In this document: positions 1 through 7,745 of the stretch, one piece after another | Layout: every line of letters starts with the position of its first letter | Numbering within the stretch: the first letter of the stretch is position 1 | Notes under the pieces: generated by a model | Databases searched by the model: none | The model's input: only the letters and a program-made list of their open reading frames with translations | What the model was told of the DNA's origin: nothing | Origin: JADGHX01 sp040255575 | Lineage (GTDB): Bacteria > Pseudomonadota > Gammaproteobacteria > Steroidobacterales > Steroidobacteraceae | NCBI GenBank assembly: GCA_040255575.1 | Contig: JBDZVF010000106.1 | Coordinates: forward strand, 1 to 15,078 | Reading direction: 5' to 3' | DNA length: 15,078 nt | Position numbers and translations under genes: made by a program

Positions 1-586
1 GCGAGGATGTCGAGATATGCCCGCGCAAGAAGATCAGGTTTGACGGCACGAGGTGCACGCTGCCGATGAGCCCGGCGTGATCGGGCTCGTGCCGGATGGG
101 CCGCAGATCGAGGGAGCGCCCGTCGGCCTTGAGGATCACCGCCGCGCGGCCGATCGCAAGCTCGCCGATGCGACTCTGGCGCAGCCCGCCGCCGATGACG
201 ATGCGCTCGGTATCCTTCCATTCCTTCAGGCGCAGGAAGCGCCGGATGACGGCGGCGAACTCCTGCGCGAACTCCTCGATCGCGCCGTGCACGAGCCCGG
301 CGGCCTCGGGTTCGCCTTGCGTCAGGGCCTTGTCGAGCTGCTTTTTGCTGATCTCCTCGCTCGGCGTATCGCCGAAGGGATCCTCGCCCGCCTTGCGAAG
401 GCGCTCACGCCAGTCATCGAAGATCGCCTCGAAGGCGCGCTTGCTGGCGCGATCCCCGACGAAGCCCTCCGCCGTGCGCATGTCGGCGTTGTAAGCGTCC
501 ACGATGACGCGGCTCAGCTGCTCGGCTCCGTGGGCGAGGAGGGCCGGCGCGGCGGCGTCGTTGGAGTCGGCGTTTTTTGCGGGCAT
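1..586 (-). CDS. ROK/glucokinase-like protein, N-terminal part (cut by left edge)
   Basis: The minus strand is open from an ATG at 586-584 to the window edge, giving about 195 residues. The protein starts MPAKNADSNDAA and contains an acidic segment with WRERLRKAGEDPFGD. Next come EEISKKQLDKAL and a helical region with EEFAQEFAAVIRRFL, then RIVIGGGLRQSRIGELAIG and PIRHEPDHAGLIG. From memory this matches the N-terminal half of a group of about 400-residue ROK-family (sugar-kinase fold) proteins of proteobacteria, in which this part precedes the ATP-binding AVDIGGTN motif. That motif would lie just outside the window, so kinase activity cannot be judged. The last visible codons (IleSerThrSerSer after Gly-His) do not fit the family, whereas the neighbouring frame reads LeuAspIleLeuAla; a frameshift is possible. 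No strong ribosome binding site is visible. It diverges from the asmA-like gene. Coding status is fairly sure, the family less so. Confidence 0.72.
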   Translation of the reverse strand, partial: MPAKNADSNDAAAPALLAHGAEQLSRVIVDAYNADMRTAEGFVGDRASKRAFEAIFDDWRERLRKAGEDPFGDTPSEEISKKQLDKALTQGEPEAAGLVHGAIEEFAQEFAAVIRRFLRLKEWKDTERIVIGGGLRQSRIGELAIGRAAVILKADGRSLDLRPIRHEPDHAGLIGSVHLVPSNLIFLRGHISTSS

Positions 587-696
587 GGGGTTTGGGGCCT
601 TGGGCGCAGTCCTGAGCGAGCGAAACACTTCCGTCTCAAGTTCTGTTCCCGTCGGTCACGCGGAACGGTGGCCGTTGTCGGGGCGTTGAAACTCAC
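587..696. promoter_or_regulatory. Divergent intergenic region between ROK-like gene and asmA-like gene
   Basis: These 110 bases separate two divergently transcribed genes, so promoters for both should lie here. I see no pair of boxes close enough to sigma-70 consensus to name a promoter, and no convincing Shine-Dalgarno sequence before either start. The location is inferred from gene orientation only. Confidence 0.4.
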
Positions 697-2730
697 ATGA
701 CTCTCTCACGCCGCACCCGTCACATCCTGGCCTGGACCGGCGTCGTGATCGGCGTGCTGATCGGGGCGGTGCTGCTGAGCCTCCTGCTGATCGACTGGAA
801 CGCCATGAAGGGCCCCATCGAGCGGCTGGCCTCGGAGCGCTCCGGCCGCACGGTGAAGATCGCGGGCGACATCGACGTGCGCCCCTGGTCGTGGACGCCG
901 TCCGTCGCGGTGAGCGGCCTCACGCTCGGCAATCCGCCGTGGGAAGCGGCGAAGCCGATGGCGCAGATCGAGCGCATCGAGGTGCAGTTGAAGCTGCTGC
1001 CTCTGCTGAAGGGCGACGTGATCCTGCCGCGGGTCGAGCTCATCCGGCCGAAGGTGTACCTGCATCGGGAGGCCTCCGGACGCGCGAACTGGACGTTCGA
1101 GAACACCGCGCCGACGAACGAGCCGGAGGGCCCGCCGCCCAGGCTGCCGGTGGTGCGGGATTTTCTCATCGAGCAGGGCGAGCTCACCGTGCACGACGAG
1201 CTGCTGAAGCTCACGGTCGACGGCACGATCGTGGCGCGCGAGAAATCCTCGAAGTCGGACCCGGAGGCGTTTCGGATCCAGGGCAAGGGCACACTCAACG
1301 ACAAGCGGTTCCAGACGCGGATCGCGGGCGGGCCGCTCGTGAACCTGCAGCCCGACCAGCCGTATCCGTTCGATCTTTCCATTCTCGCCGGGGATATCCG
1401 CATCGCTGCCAAGGGGCAGGTGAAGAAGCCCTTCGATCTCGGGCGCGTCACGCTGGATGTATCCGCGAGCGGCGGCGACCTGGCGGACCTGTATCACCTC
1501 ACGCACCTGGCGCTGCCGAACAGCCCACCGTTCCGGCTGGCGGCGCACGTTCGGCGCGATGTGTCGAAGATCTATGTGACCCGGCTCAAGGGCGAGGTCG
1601 GCAAGAGCGACCTCGGCGGCGACCTGCTCGTGGATATTTCCCGCAAGCGACCGGTCGTCACGGGTGAGCTGAAATCGGATCAGCTGCGGCTCAGTGACCT
1701 CGCGGCGCCCCTCGGTGGCAAGCCCGCGACGCCCGGCGCGCTCTCTGCCCAGACCGAGAAGGCAAAGCCATCGAAGAAAGGTGCACAGGAAGCGGCGCCC
1801 GCCAACGCGAGGCTGTTCCCGACGGCGCGGCTGCAGGTCGCGCGCGTACGCGCGATGGATGCGGACGTGAAATTCCGCGCGCACTCCATCCAGGCCGGCG
1901 CGCTGCCGCTGAAAGAGGTGGCGCTAGCCGTGAAGCTGGATAACGGCGTGCTGTCAGTGGATCCATTCGCCCTGGTGCTGCCTCAGGGCAAAGTGAGCGG
2001 CACCGCGCACATCGACGCGCGCGGCGACAAGCCGAAAACCCGCCTGGACGTGCGGGTGAAGGACGTGCAGCTCGATCAGCTGAAGGGCAAGGCGCCCGAC
2101 GCGAAGCCGCCGCTCGGCGGCGTGCTGCAGGCCCGCGCTGTCTTCGCAGGCACTGGCGATTCCGTCCACGATTTCATGGCTGACGCGAATGGCAGGGTGT
2201 CGGCCGTGGTACCACACGGCCAGGTCAATGCCGCGTTCGCGGAGCTCACCGGCATCAATGTGGCCCGCGGGCTTGGACTCCTGCTCACGGAAAAGGACGA
2301 ACGCGCCGAGATACGCTGCGGGGTCGCGCAGTTCGACGTGGAGCAGGGCACGATGCGCGCCACGAACGTGGTGTTCGATACCACCGACGTGAAGATCACG
2401 GGGCAGGGAGAGGTGCGGCTCGGCCCGGAGGAGCTCGATCTCTCGATCAAGGGGCAGCCGAAGAAACTGCGCTTCACGCGACTGCGTACACCGGTGGAGC
2501 TGAACGGCCATCTGCGCAAGCCCTCCATCGGCGTGAATGCAGGCAAGACCGCCGCGCAAGGCGCCGTGGCGGCGGCGCTTGGCGCCGCGATCACGCCGGT
2601 TGCGGCGTTGCTGGCCTTCATCGATCCTGGGCTCGCCAGGGACGAGAACTGCGCGGCGCTCTTGCAGACGACCCAGGCCCCGCGGACCCAAACGGCCTCC
2701 AAGGACGACCAGCCCCCGGCCCGCAGGTAA
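697..2730 (+). CDS. AsmA family protein
   Basis: This 677-residue protein belongs to the AsmA family, which are large, membrane-anchored, mostly periplasmic beta-rich proteins of the Gram-negative envelope. Relatives are linked to outer-membrane assembly and inter-membrane lipid transport. A basic N-terminus (MTLSRRTRH) is followed by a single hydrophobic anchor at about residues 10-32. The AsmA N-terminal signature comes next: IERLASERSGRTVKIAGD, then SVAVSGLTLGNPPW. A Lys/Ala/Pro-rich linker lies around 350-370. The conserved C-terminal AsmA segment spans about 473-615, including LTGINVARGLGLLL, FDTTDVKITGQGEVRLGPE and LSIKGQPKKLRF. A hydrophobic Ala-rich stretch at about 620-645 resembles the tail of family members. 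Length is near E. coli AsmA (about 617). It stands alone on its strand and its stop codon lies inside a repeat cluster. Family assignment is strong; the exact role is unknown. Confidence 0.92.
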   Translation: MTLSRRTRHILAWTGVVIGVLIGAVLLSLLLIDWNAMKGPIERLASERSGRTVKIAGDIDVRPWSWTPSVAVSGLTLGNPPWEAAKPMAQIERIEVQLKLLPLLKGDVILPRVELIRPKVYLHREASGRANWTFENTAPTNEPEGPPPRLPVVRDFLIEQGELTVHDELLKLTVDGTIVAREKSSKSDPEAFRIQGKGTLNDKRFQTRIAGGPLVNLQPDQPYPFDLSILAGDIRIAAKGQVKKPFDLGRVTLDVSASGGDLADLYHLTHLALPNSPPFRLAAHVRRDVSKIYVTRLKGEVGKSDLGGDLLVDISRKRPVVTGELKSDQLRLSDLAAPLGGKPATPGALSAQTEKAKPSKKGAQEAAPANARLFPTARLQVARVRAMDADVKFRAHSIQAGALPLKEVALAVKLDNGVLSVDPFALVLPQGKVSGTAHIDARGDKPKTRLDVRVKDVQLDQLKGKAPDAKPPLGGVLQARAVFAGTGDSVHDFMADANGRVSAVVPHGQVNAAFAELTGINVARGLGLLLTEKDERAEIRCGVAQFDVEQGTMRATNVVFDTTDVKITGQGEVRLGPEELDLSIKGQPKKLRFTRLRTPVELNGHLRKPSIGVNAGKTAAQGAVAAALGAAITPVAALLAFIDPGLARDENCAALLQTTQAPRTQTASKDDQPPARR

Positions 2731-2873
2731 GCGCCCGCGCGAGTCGGGCAGGTGCCGGTCCGCCGGTAATTGCCGCGCGAGGCGGCAGGTAGCGGCCCCC
2801 GGGCAATTGCCACGCGGGCGGCAGGTGCCGGTCCGCAGGTAAGTGCCGCCGGCGGCCACAGGTAATTTTTGCC
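2720..2873. repeat. Degenerate tandem repeat cluster after asmA-like gene
   Basis: The motif GCAGGT or a close variant recurs at 2723, 2748, 2762, 2785, 2821, 2835 and about 2858, and most copies are followed by AA or GCC. The order of spacings (14 then 23) repeats with an offset of 73 bases, so part of the region is an imperfect 73-bp duplication. The best-preserved part is the 17-mer GGCAGGTGCCGGTCCGC at 2747-2763 and 2820-2836, followed each time by (A/C)GGTAA(T/G)TGCCGC. The first copy overlaps the asmA stop codon. The cluster also holds a hairpin (TGCCGC at 2771-2776 with GCGGCA at 2782-2787) and the palindrome GGCAATTGCC at 2802-2811. No coding content is apparent. Function is unknown; transcription termination or a scar of local duplication are both possible. 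Confidence 0.75.
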
Positions 2874-2921
2874 GTCTTTTGTGCTAGCTTCCGCACGAGG
2901 CCGCCGGGGGGGGTACGTGCC

Positions 2922-3869
2922 ATGCAGGTGAAGACAATCCATGCCGTGCCGTATGAAGGCGCGCCGGGCGATGCGCCGACCCGCATCGACCTCAACCTGC
3001 TCATGCTGTTCCTGGAGATAGTGAACGCGAAAAGCATCAGCCAGGCAGCAGCACGCCTGCAAACTCCCAAAGCCACTCTCAGTCGCAAGCTTCGGCAGCT
3101 GGAAAGGCAGGTCGGCGCCGTGCTCCTGAAACGCGGCCCGCATCGCCTGGAAATGACAGAGATTGGCCAGGCCCTGTTCCAGCACTGCGAGCGAATCGCC
3201 GCCGAAGCGGCGGACGCCAGCAGCGTGGCGTCCGAGATGCAGTCCCAGCTTCGCGGCACGATGCGCGTGTGCATCCCGTTCGGCCTTTCGAGCACGTGGA
3301 TCAGTCGTGCCCTCGCGCGCTTCGCGCTCGAGTATCCCGACGTGAAACTCACGATTCACATCACCAACAGCTGGGTGGACGTGAGCGAAGAGCCCTACGA
3401 CGTTGCGCTCTACATCGGCCGAGTGCGTAACGAGCAGTTGCCCGTGCGGCGTTTGATGGAGCTGGCGCGCGGCGTTTATGCGAGCCCGGCATATCTCGAG
3501 CGCAAAGGTGTGCCGCAGAAGCCTGCGGACCTGCTCCATCACGACTGCATCGCGCTCGAAAGTCAGCTGGCCGATCGGGTGTGGATGGTGGAGTCGCCCG
3601 AGAACGGTCGCCCGGTGAACGTGAGCCCGCGCATGACGGTGAGCGATATCGTCACCGCACGGGAAATGATCGTGGCGGGCGTCGGCCTCGGCATTCTGAC
3701 GCACGTGATGACCGAGGCTGAAGTGAAGGCGCGACGGCTCGTGCGTGTGCTGCCGGACTGGCAGGTGCCGACCGTGTACCTTTCAGCCACGTTTCTCGAA
3801 CGGCGCCACATGCCCGTGCGAGTGCGTGCCTTCATCGACATGCTGGCGCACGCGATCAAGAGCGAGTAG
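2922..3869 (+). CDS. LysR-family transcriptional regulator
   Basis: This 315-residue protein has the layout of a LysR-type regulator. An N-terminal winged helix-turn-helix lies at about residues 22-80: the DLNLLMLFLEIV lead-in, the ISQAAARLQTPKATLSRKL helix pair, and RQLERQVGAVLLKR. A linker follows, then a periplasmic-binding-protein-like effector domain from about 105 to 305. Motifs such as GTMRVCIPFG, DVALYIGRVRNEQLPVRRL, YASPAYLERKG and MIVAGVGLGIL are typical of the subgroup resembling DsdC/AaeR-like regulators. The ATG at 2922 is preceded by an eight-G run (2906-2913) that may serve as the ribosome binding site. The target is unknown. Most LysR genes diverge from their target, but here the adjacent asmA-like gene and the downstream hydrolase gene lie on the same strand; the hydrolase, 96 bases downstream, is the nearest candidate. 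Confidence 0.93.
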   Translation: MQVKTIHAVPYEGAPGDAPTRIDLNLLMLFLEIVNAKSISQAAARLQTPKATLSRKLRQLERQVGAVLLKRGPHRLEMTEIGQALFQHCERIAAEAADASSVASEMQSQLRGTMRVCIPFGLSSTWISRALARFALEYPDVKLTIHITNSWVDVSEEPYDVALYIGRVRNEQLPVRRLMELARGVYASPAYLERKGVPQKPADLLHHDCIALESQLADRVWMVESPENGRPVNVSPRMTVSDIVTAREMIVAGVGLGILTHVMTEAEVKARRLVRVLPDWQVPTVYLSATFLERRHMPVRVRAFIDMLAHAIKSE

Positions 3870-3872
3870 GCC

Positions 3873-3892
3873 GCTCGTTCCAGCTCGTTCCA
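3873..3892 (+). repeat. Perfect 10-bp tandem duplication GCTCGTTCCA x2
   Basis: GCTCGTTCCA occurs twice head to tail (3873-3882 and 3883-3892), directly after the LysR stop codon. It is too short to interpret; it could be chance, slippage or a protein site. Confidence 0.6.
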
Positions 3893-3902
3893 CTTTGAGC
3901 AT

Positions 3903-3919
3903 CGCCCGTTTCACGGGCG
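3903..3919 (+). terminator. Stem-loop downstream of the LysR gene
   Basis: CGCCCGT at 3903-3909 pairs perfectly with ACGGGCG at 3913-3919 around a TTC loop, giving a 7-bp GC-rich stem 33 bases after the LysR stop codon. No T-run follows, so intrinsic termination is uncertain. It may instead stabilise the mRNA end or lie in the leader of the hydrolase gene. Confidence 0.4.
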
Positions 3920-3965
3920 CCGGCTCGCGCGCCTTGCGCGGCTGCCGCTACCATCCTCACGGCGC

Positions 3966-5678
3966 ATGACCGTGAAGAATCATTCCATGACTGTGCCGCC
4001 CGCCGCGAATGCATTCGAGCTGATCATGCGCGAGGGCGTGGATCCGCAGCTCGTGGTCGGCAAGAAAGTGCCGCCGCCGCCGGTCTTTTCCGAGACGCGC
4101 GAACAGGGGCTGCGCATCGAGCGCAATCTTTCTGTCCGCCTGCGCGATGGCGTGCGCATCTTCGTGGATGTGTATCGCCCCGATGGCGCGGCGGGCGAGC
4201 GCGATCTGCCGGCGCTGCTCGGTTGGAGTCCCTACGGCAAGCACAACACCTCCTCGCGGCTCAACTGGCCCGCCGCGGGCGTTCGCGAGGGTTGGATATC
4301 GCAGTACACGGCGTTCGAAGCGCCGGACCCGATGTACTGGTGCCGTCACGGTTATGCCGTCGTGTATCCCGATCCGCGCGGCAGCTGGTACTCCGAAGGC
4401 GAACTGCGCCACGGCGGCATGGGCGAGGCGGAAGATTGCTTCGACCTGATCGCGTGGATGTCCGAACGGCAGTGGAGCAACGGCAAGGTCGGGATGACGG
4501 GCGTGTCATACCTCACCGCCATTCAATGGCAGGTGGCGCCGCTGCATCCGCCGAATCTCGCCGCGATCAACCCGTTCGAAGGATTCAGCGACTGGTATCG
4601 CGAGTTCGCCTATCACGGCGGCATTCCCGAGACGGCATTCCTGCCGCGAGGCAGTGGCAACCTCAGATACTCGACGACGCGCACGGAAGACACGCCCGCG
4701 AACGCGCGAGCGCATCCACTCCACGACGCGTATTGGAGGAGCAAGGAGTGCGACCTCGAAGCGATCGAAGTGCCTGCGTACGTCGTGGCGAGCTGGTCGG
4801 ATCATGGCCTGCACACGCGCGGCACGCTCGAGGCCTACAAGCGCATGCGTTCGAAGCAGAAGTGGCTCGAAGTGCATGGGCGCAAGAAATGGGCGTACTA
4901 CTACGACCCGGCGAACGTCGGGAAGCAGCGGCAGTTCTTCGATCATTTCCTGAAGCAGGCCGGCACCACCGTGCCGGCGTGGCCGAAGGTGATCATCGAA
5001 GTGCGCGAGCGCGCGAATGTCGGCGCGTTCCGCCCGGAGCAGGAGTGGCCGATCGCGCGCACGCAGTTCCGCAAGCTTTATCTGGATGCAGGGCAGGGTG
5101 CTCTATGTGATGCACCGGCCTTGTCGACTTCGCAAGCGCGTTACGACCCGCAGGCGCCGGATGGCCGTGCGGTGTTCGATTATGTATTCGCGGCGGACAC
5201 CGAGCTCTCCGGGCACATGAAGCTGCACCTCTGGGTGGAAGCGGTTGGCGCGGATGACATGGATCTTTTCGTCGGCATCCAGAAGCTCGATTCCCGCGGC
5301 GAGATCGTGCCATTCGTGTTCTACGCGCTGATGGAGAACGGGCCGGTCGCGCTCGGTTGGTTGCGCGCGAGTCACCGGGAGCTGGACCCGGTTCGCTCGA
5401 CGCCCGAGCAACCCGTTCACACTCACACTCGGGAGCAACCGCTCGGGCCCGGCGAGCGCGTGCCCGTCGAGATCGAGATATGGCCCTCGTCCACACTGTT
5501 CCGCGCGGGTGAGCGGTTGCGGCTCATCGTGCAGGGGCAGGATCTCATGCAGGAGGGCCTGCCCAACGCGCCGTTCGCGCGTCACGAAGACACGCGCAAT
5601 CGGGGCATGCACATCATTCATACCGGCTGGGAGTTCGACTCCTACCTGCTCGTGCCTGTGATTCCGCGGCTCCGATAA
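3966..5678 (+). CDS. CocE/NonD-family serine hydrolase (S15-like)
   Basis: This 570-residue protein has the two-part layout of the CocE/NonD group (cocaine esterase, alpha-amino-acid ester hydrolases, Xaa-Pro dipeptidyl peptidases). An alpha/beta-hydrolase domain spans about residues 45-340 and a jelly-roll domain about 385-560. The opening RLRDGVRIFVDVYRPDG and the oxyanion-region motif GWSPYGKH are typical. The nucleophile is likely Ser181 in GMTGVSYL, the acid Asp279 in SWSDHG, and the base His304 in LEVHGRKKW. I see no signal peptide, so it is probably cytoplasmic. The substrate (an ester or amide) cannot be read from sequence. ATG 3966 gives the full length; a second in-frame ATG at 3987, 21 bases on, is equally plausible because neither has a strong ribosome binding site. 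The Fe-S fusion gene starts 30-72 bases downstream and may be co-transcribed. Confidence 0.93.
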   Translation: MTVKNHSMTVPPAANAFELIMREGVDPQLVVGKKVPPPPVFSETREQGLRIERNLSVRLRDGVRIFVDVYRPDGAAGERDLPALLGWSPYGKHNTSSRLNWPAAGVREGWISQYTAFEAPDPMYWCRHGYAVVYPDPRGSWYSEGELRHGGMGEAEDCFDLIAWMSERQWSNGKVGMTGVSYLTAIQWQVAPLHPPNLAAINPFEGFSDWYREFAYHGGIPETAFLPRGSGNLRYSTTRTEDTPANARAHPLHDAYWRSKECDLEAIEVPAYVVASWSDHGLHTRGTLEAYKRMRSKQKWLEVHGRKKWAYYYDPANVGKQRQFFDHFLKQAGTTVPAWPKVIIEVRERANVGAFRPEQEWPIARTQFRKLYLDAGQGALCDAPALSTSQARYDPQAPDGRAVFDYVFAADTELSGHMKLHLWVEAVGADDMDLFVGIQKLDSRGEIVPFVFYALMENGPVALGWLRASHRELDPVRSTPEQPVHTHTREQPLGPGERVPVEIEIWPSSTLFRAGERLRLIVQGQDLMQEGLPNAPFARHEDTRNRGMHIIHTGWEFDSYLLVPVIPRLR

Positions 5679-5750
5679 AGCGGCGGCGCGCCGGGCGCCA
5701 TTAGCCATATGGAGTATTCGCCCGTCATTGCGCTGGAGTATCGTCCCGCC

Positions 5751-7733
5751 ATGACTACCCCCATCGTCTCGCCCAGCCGTGAGGCGCTTCTCGGTGCGCT
5801 CTATGAAGCCGCCGAGCTCGAGCACAATCTCATGTGCACCTATCTCTACGCCGCGTTCAGCCTGCGCGGCGGAGAGGCCGATGGCCTGAGCGAAGCGGAG
5901 GCGGCGGCGCTCGCGCGCTGGCGCCAGACGATCATCGACGTGGCCATCGATGAGATGGGGCACCTGGCTGCGGTATGGAACATCACGGCGGCACTGGGCG
6001 GCTCGCCCCGGTTCGGCCGGGGCAACTTCCCGCTCGACCCCGGGATGCTGCCGGCGGGCATCGTGGTGAAGCTCGCGCCGTTCAATGAGGCGGTGCTTCA
6101 GCACTTCATCTTTCTCGAACGGCCGCACGGCTCGGCGGAGCCCGATGGTGAGGGCTTCACGCCCGAGCTGCAATTCAAGCGGGGGACGAACCGCGTCCGG
6201 TTGACGCCGATGGCGATGGATTACGACACGGTCGGGACGTTCTATGCGGCGCTGGGCGAGAACCTGCGCAAGTTCGTGGCGCGGCTCGGCGAGTCCAATG
6301 CGTTCTGCGGCGACCCCAGCCTGCAACTCTCGGACGCGGAAGTGTCGCTCCAGGGAGCAAAGCCGGTCGTCTGCCTCAAGACGGCGCTCGCGGCGTTCGA
6401 TGCGATCGTGCGGCAAGGGGAGGGGGCGACCGAGTGCTCGGCGGACTCGCATTACCAGCGCTTTCTCTCCGTGCGGGACGACCTTGCCCGGCTGAAGGCG
6501 GCGAATCCTGATTTTTCGCCTGCGTACCCGGCGGCAGTGAACCCGGTGCTGCGGCCTCCGCTGCGCCCGCAGGGGCGCGTGTGGATCGAAAATGACGACG
6601 CGTTCGCGACGGTGGATGTGGCGAACGCCAGTTATGCGTTGATGCTCCGCCTGCTTGCGTATTCATACACGCTGCGGCGGCCCGTGCCGCAGAAGGCGCT
6701 TTGCGTGGACCTCGCGATGGGGCTGATGCGTGCATCGACACTGCTCGCCGAGCGCGCGGCGCGTTTACCGGCGGGGCCGTCGAACCCGGGGTGTAACGCG
6801 GGCATGTCTTTCACCGCGCTTCGCGACGCTGCGCCGATGCTGCCCGGCGAGAGTGCAAATCGTTACTTCATCGAGCGTCTGGGCGAGCTTGCCGCCGGAG
6901 CCGCCAACCTCGCCGAAAGCGGCGATGCCCGCGCGATGGCCGCGTCGCGCGTCATCGCAGACCTGGCGAAGCGCGGCGCGCGCAGCTTCGCCTCCGCGCC
7001 AGCTGCAGACGCGTCCGCCTCCGCGACAGCCGCTGCTGCGGCATCCGCATCGACATCCCCCGCAGCCCCAGGCGCCCCGCCCATTCCCACCGTCGTCGGC
7101 GGAACCGAACACATCGAAGGCCGCGATCTCACCCTCGTCTACGAGGGCAAGAAATGCATCCACGCCCGCTTCTGCGTAACCGGCGCACCCAAGGTCTTCC
7201 TCGCGAACGTGAAGGGCCCCTGGATCAGCCCCGACGCCATCGAAGTCGATCGGCTCGTGGAGATCGCGCATGCCTGCCCCTCGGGCGCCATCCGCTACCG
7301 ACGCAAGGACGGCAAGCATGACGAAACCGCTCCCCAGGTGAACCTCGCCGCGATCCGCGAAGCGGGCCCGTACGCCGTGCGCGGCGACCTCCGCCTGAAC
7401 GGCGAGCCCATCGGATTTCGCGTCACCCTGTGCCGCTGCGGCGCTTCGAAGAACAAACCCTTCTGCGATGGTTCGCATCATGATGCGGGCTTCACCGCGA
7501 GCGGCGAGCCGGCGACCGGCAAGGCCGACATGCTGCCCGTGCGGGACGGGCCGCTTGCGATCGACCCGCAGATCGACGGTCCGCTGCAGGTCCGCGGCAA
7601 CCTCGAAATCACGAGCGGTACCCGCCGCGTGGTTGCACGCGTCACGCAGGCGCGTCTCTGCCGCTGCGGTCACAGCAACAACAAGCCGTTCTGCGACGGC
7701 AGCCATGCGCGCGTCGGCTTCAGATCCGACTAG
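5751..7733 (+). CDS. Ferritin-like / divergent 4Fe-4S / double CDGSH fusion protein
   Basis: This is a multidomain metalloprotein. Numbering is from the upstream in-frame ATG at 5709 (674 residues); I prefer the ATG at 5751 (660 residues) because the helical domain begins just after it and GGAG lies at 5735-5738. Residues about 25-220 form a ferritin-like helical domain of the VioB/RebD-related type, with metal-ligand-like Glu36/Glu38-His39 (ELEHNLMCTY) and Glu82-x-x-His85 (DEMGHL). GCNAGMSFTALRD near 360 also recalls that group. An Ala/Ser/Pro linker (about 428-465) leads to a YjdI-type Fe-S domain with Cys483, Cys489 and Cys523 (CPSGAIRY). Two CDGSH domains follow, each with C-x-C-x8-C-D-G-S-H: Cys575, Cys577, Cys586, His590, and Cys651, Cys653, Cys662, His666. 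Expected cofactors are a di-metal site, one 4Fe-4S/3Fe-4S cluster and two [2Fe-2S] clusters. The reaction is unknown; redox or iron/oxidative-stress chemistry is inferred. Confidence 0.92.
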   Translation: MTTPIVSPSREALLGALYEAAELEHNLMCTYLYAAFSLRGGEADGLSEAEAAALARWRQTIIDVAIDEMGHLAAVWNITAALGGSPRFGRGNFPLDPGMLPAGIVVKLAPFNEAVLQHFIFLERPHGSAEPDGEGFTPELQFKRGTNRVRLTPMAMDYDTVGTFYAALGENLRKFVARLGESNAFCGDPSLQLSDAEVSLQGAKPVVCLKTALAAFDAIVRQGEGATECSADSHYQRFLSVRDDLARLKAANPDFSPAYPAAVNPVLRPPLRPQGRVWIENDDAFATVDVANASYALMLRLLAYSYTLRRPVPQKALCVDLAMGLMRASTLLAERAARLPAGPSNPGCNAGMSFTALRDAAPMLPGESANRYFIERLGELAAGAANLAESGDARAMAASRVIADLAKRGARSFASAPAADASASATAAAAASASTSPAAPGAPPIPTVVGGTEHIEGRDLTLVYEGKKCIHARFCVTGAPKVFLANVKGPWISPDAIEVDRLVEIAHACPSGAIRYRRKDGKHDETAPQVNLAAIREAGPYAVRGDLRLNGEPIGFRVTLCRCGASKNKPFCDGSHHDAGFTASGEPATGKADMLPVRDGPLAIDPQIDGPLQVRGNLEITSGTRRVVARVTQARLCRCGHSNNKPFCDGSHARVGFRSD

Positions 7734-7745
7734 GAATCTCATCCC

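Noticed and set aside
53..700. Plus-strand open frame of 215 codons opposite the ROK-like gene
   Set aside because: Its product is low-complexity and unlike any family I know, while the minus strand encodes recognisable conserved segments. It is an antisense shadow in GC-rich DNA.
2771..2873. Intrinsic terminator for asmA
   Set aside because: Hairpins and a TTTT run exist, but the T-run does not directly follow a stable stem; I list the region as a repeat cluster instead.
2076..3704. Minus-strand open frame of 542 codons across asmA and lysR
   Set aside because: It runs antisense to two clear genes and across the repeat cluster, and its product is rich in Arg/His/Ala with no family motifs.
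5103..6452. Minus-strand open frame of 449 codons
   Set aside because: It spans the junction of two well-supported plus-strand genes and has shadow-type composition.
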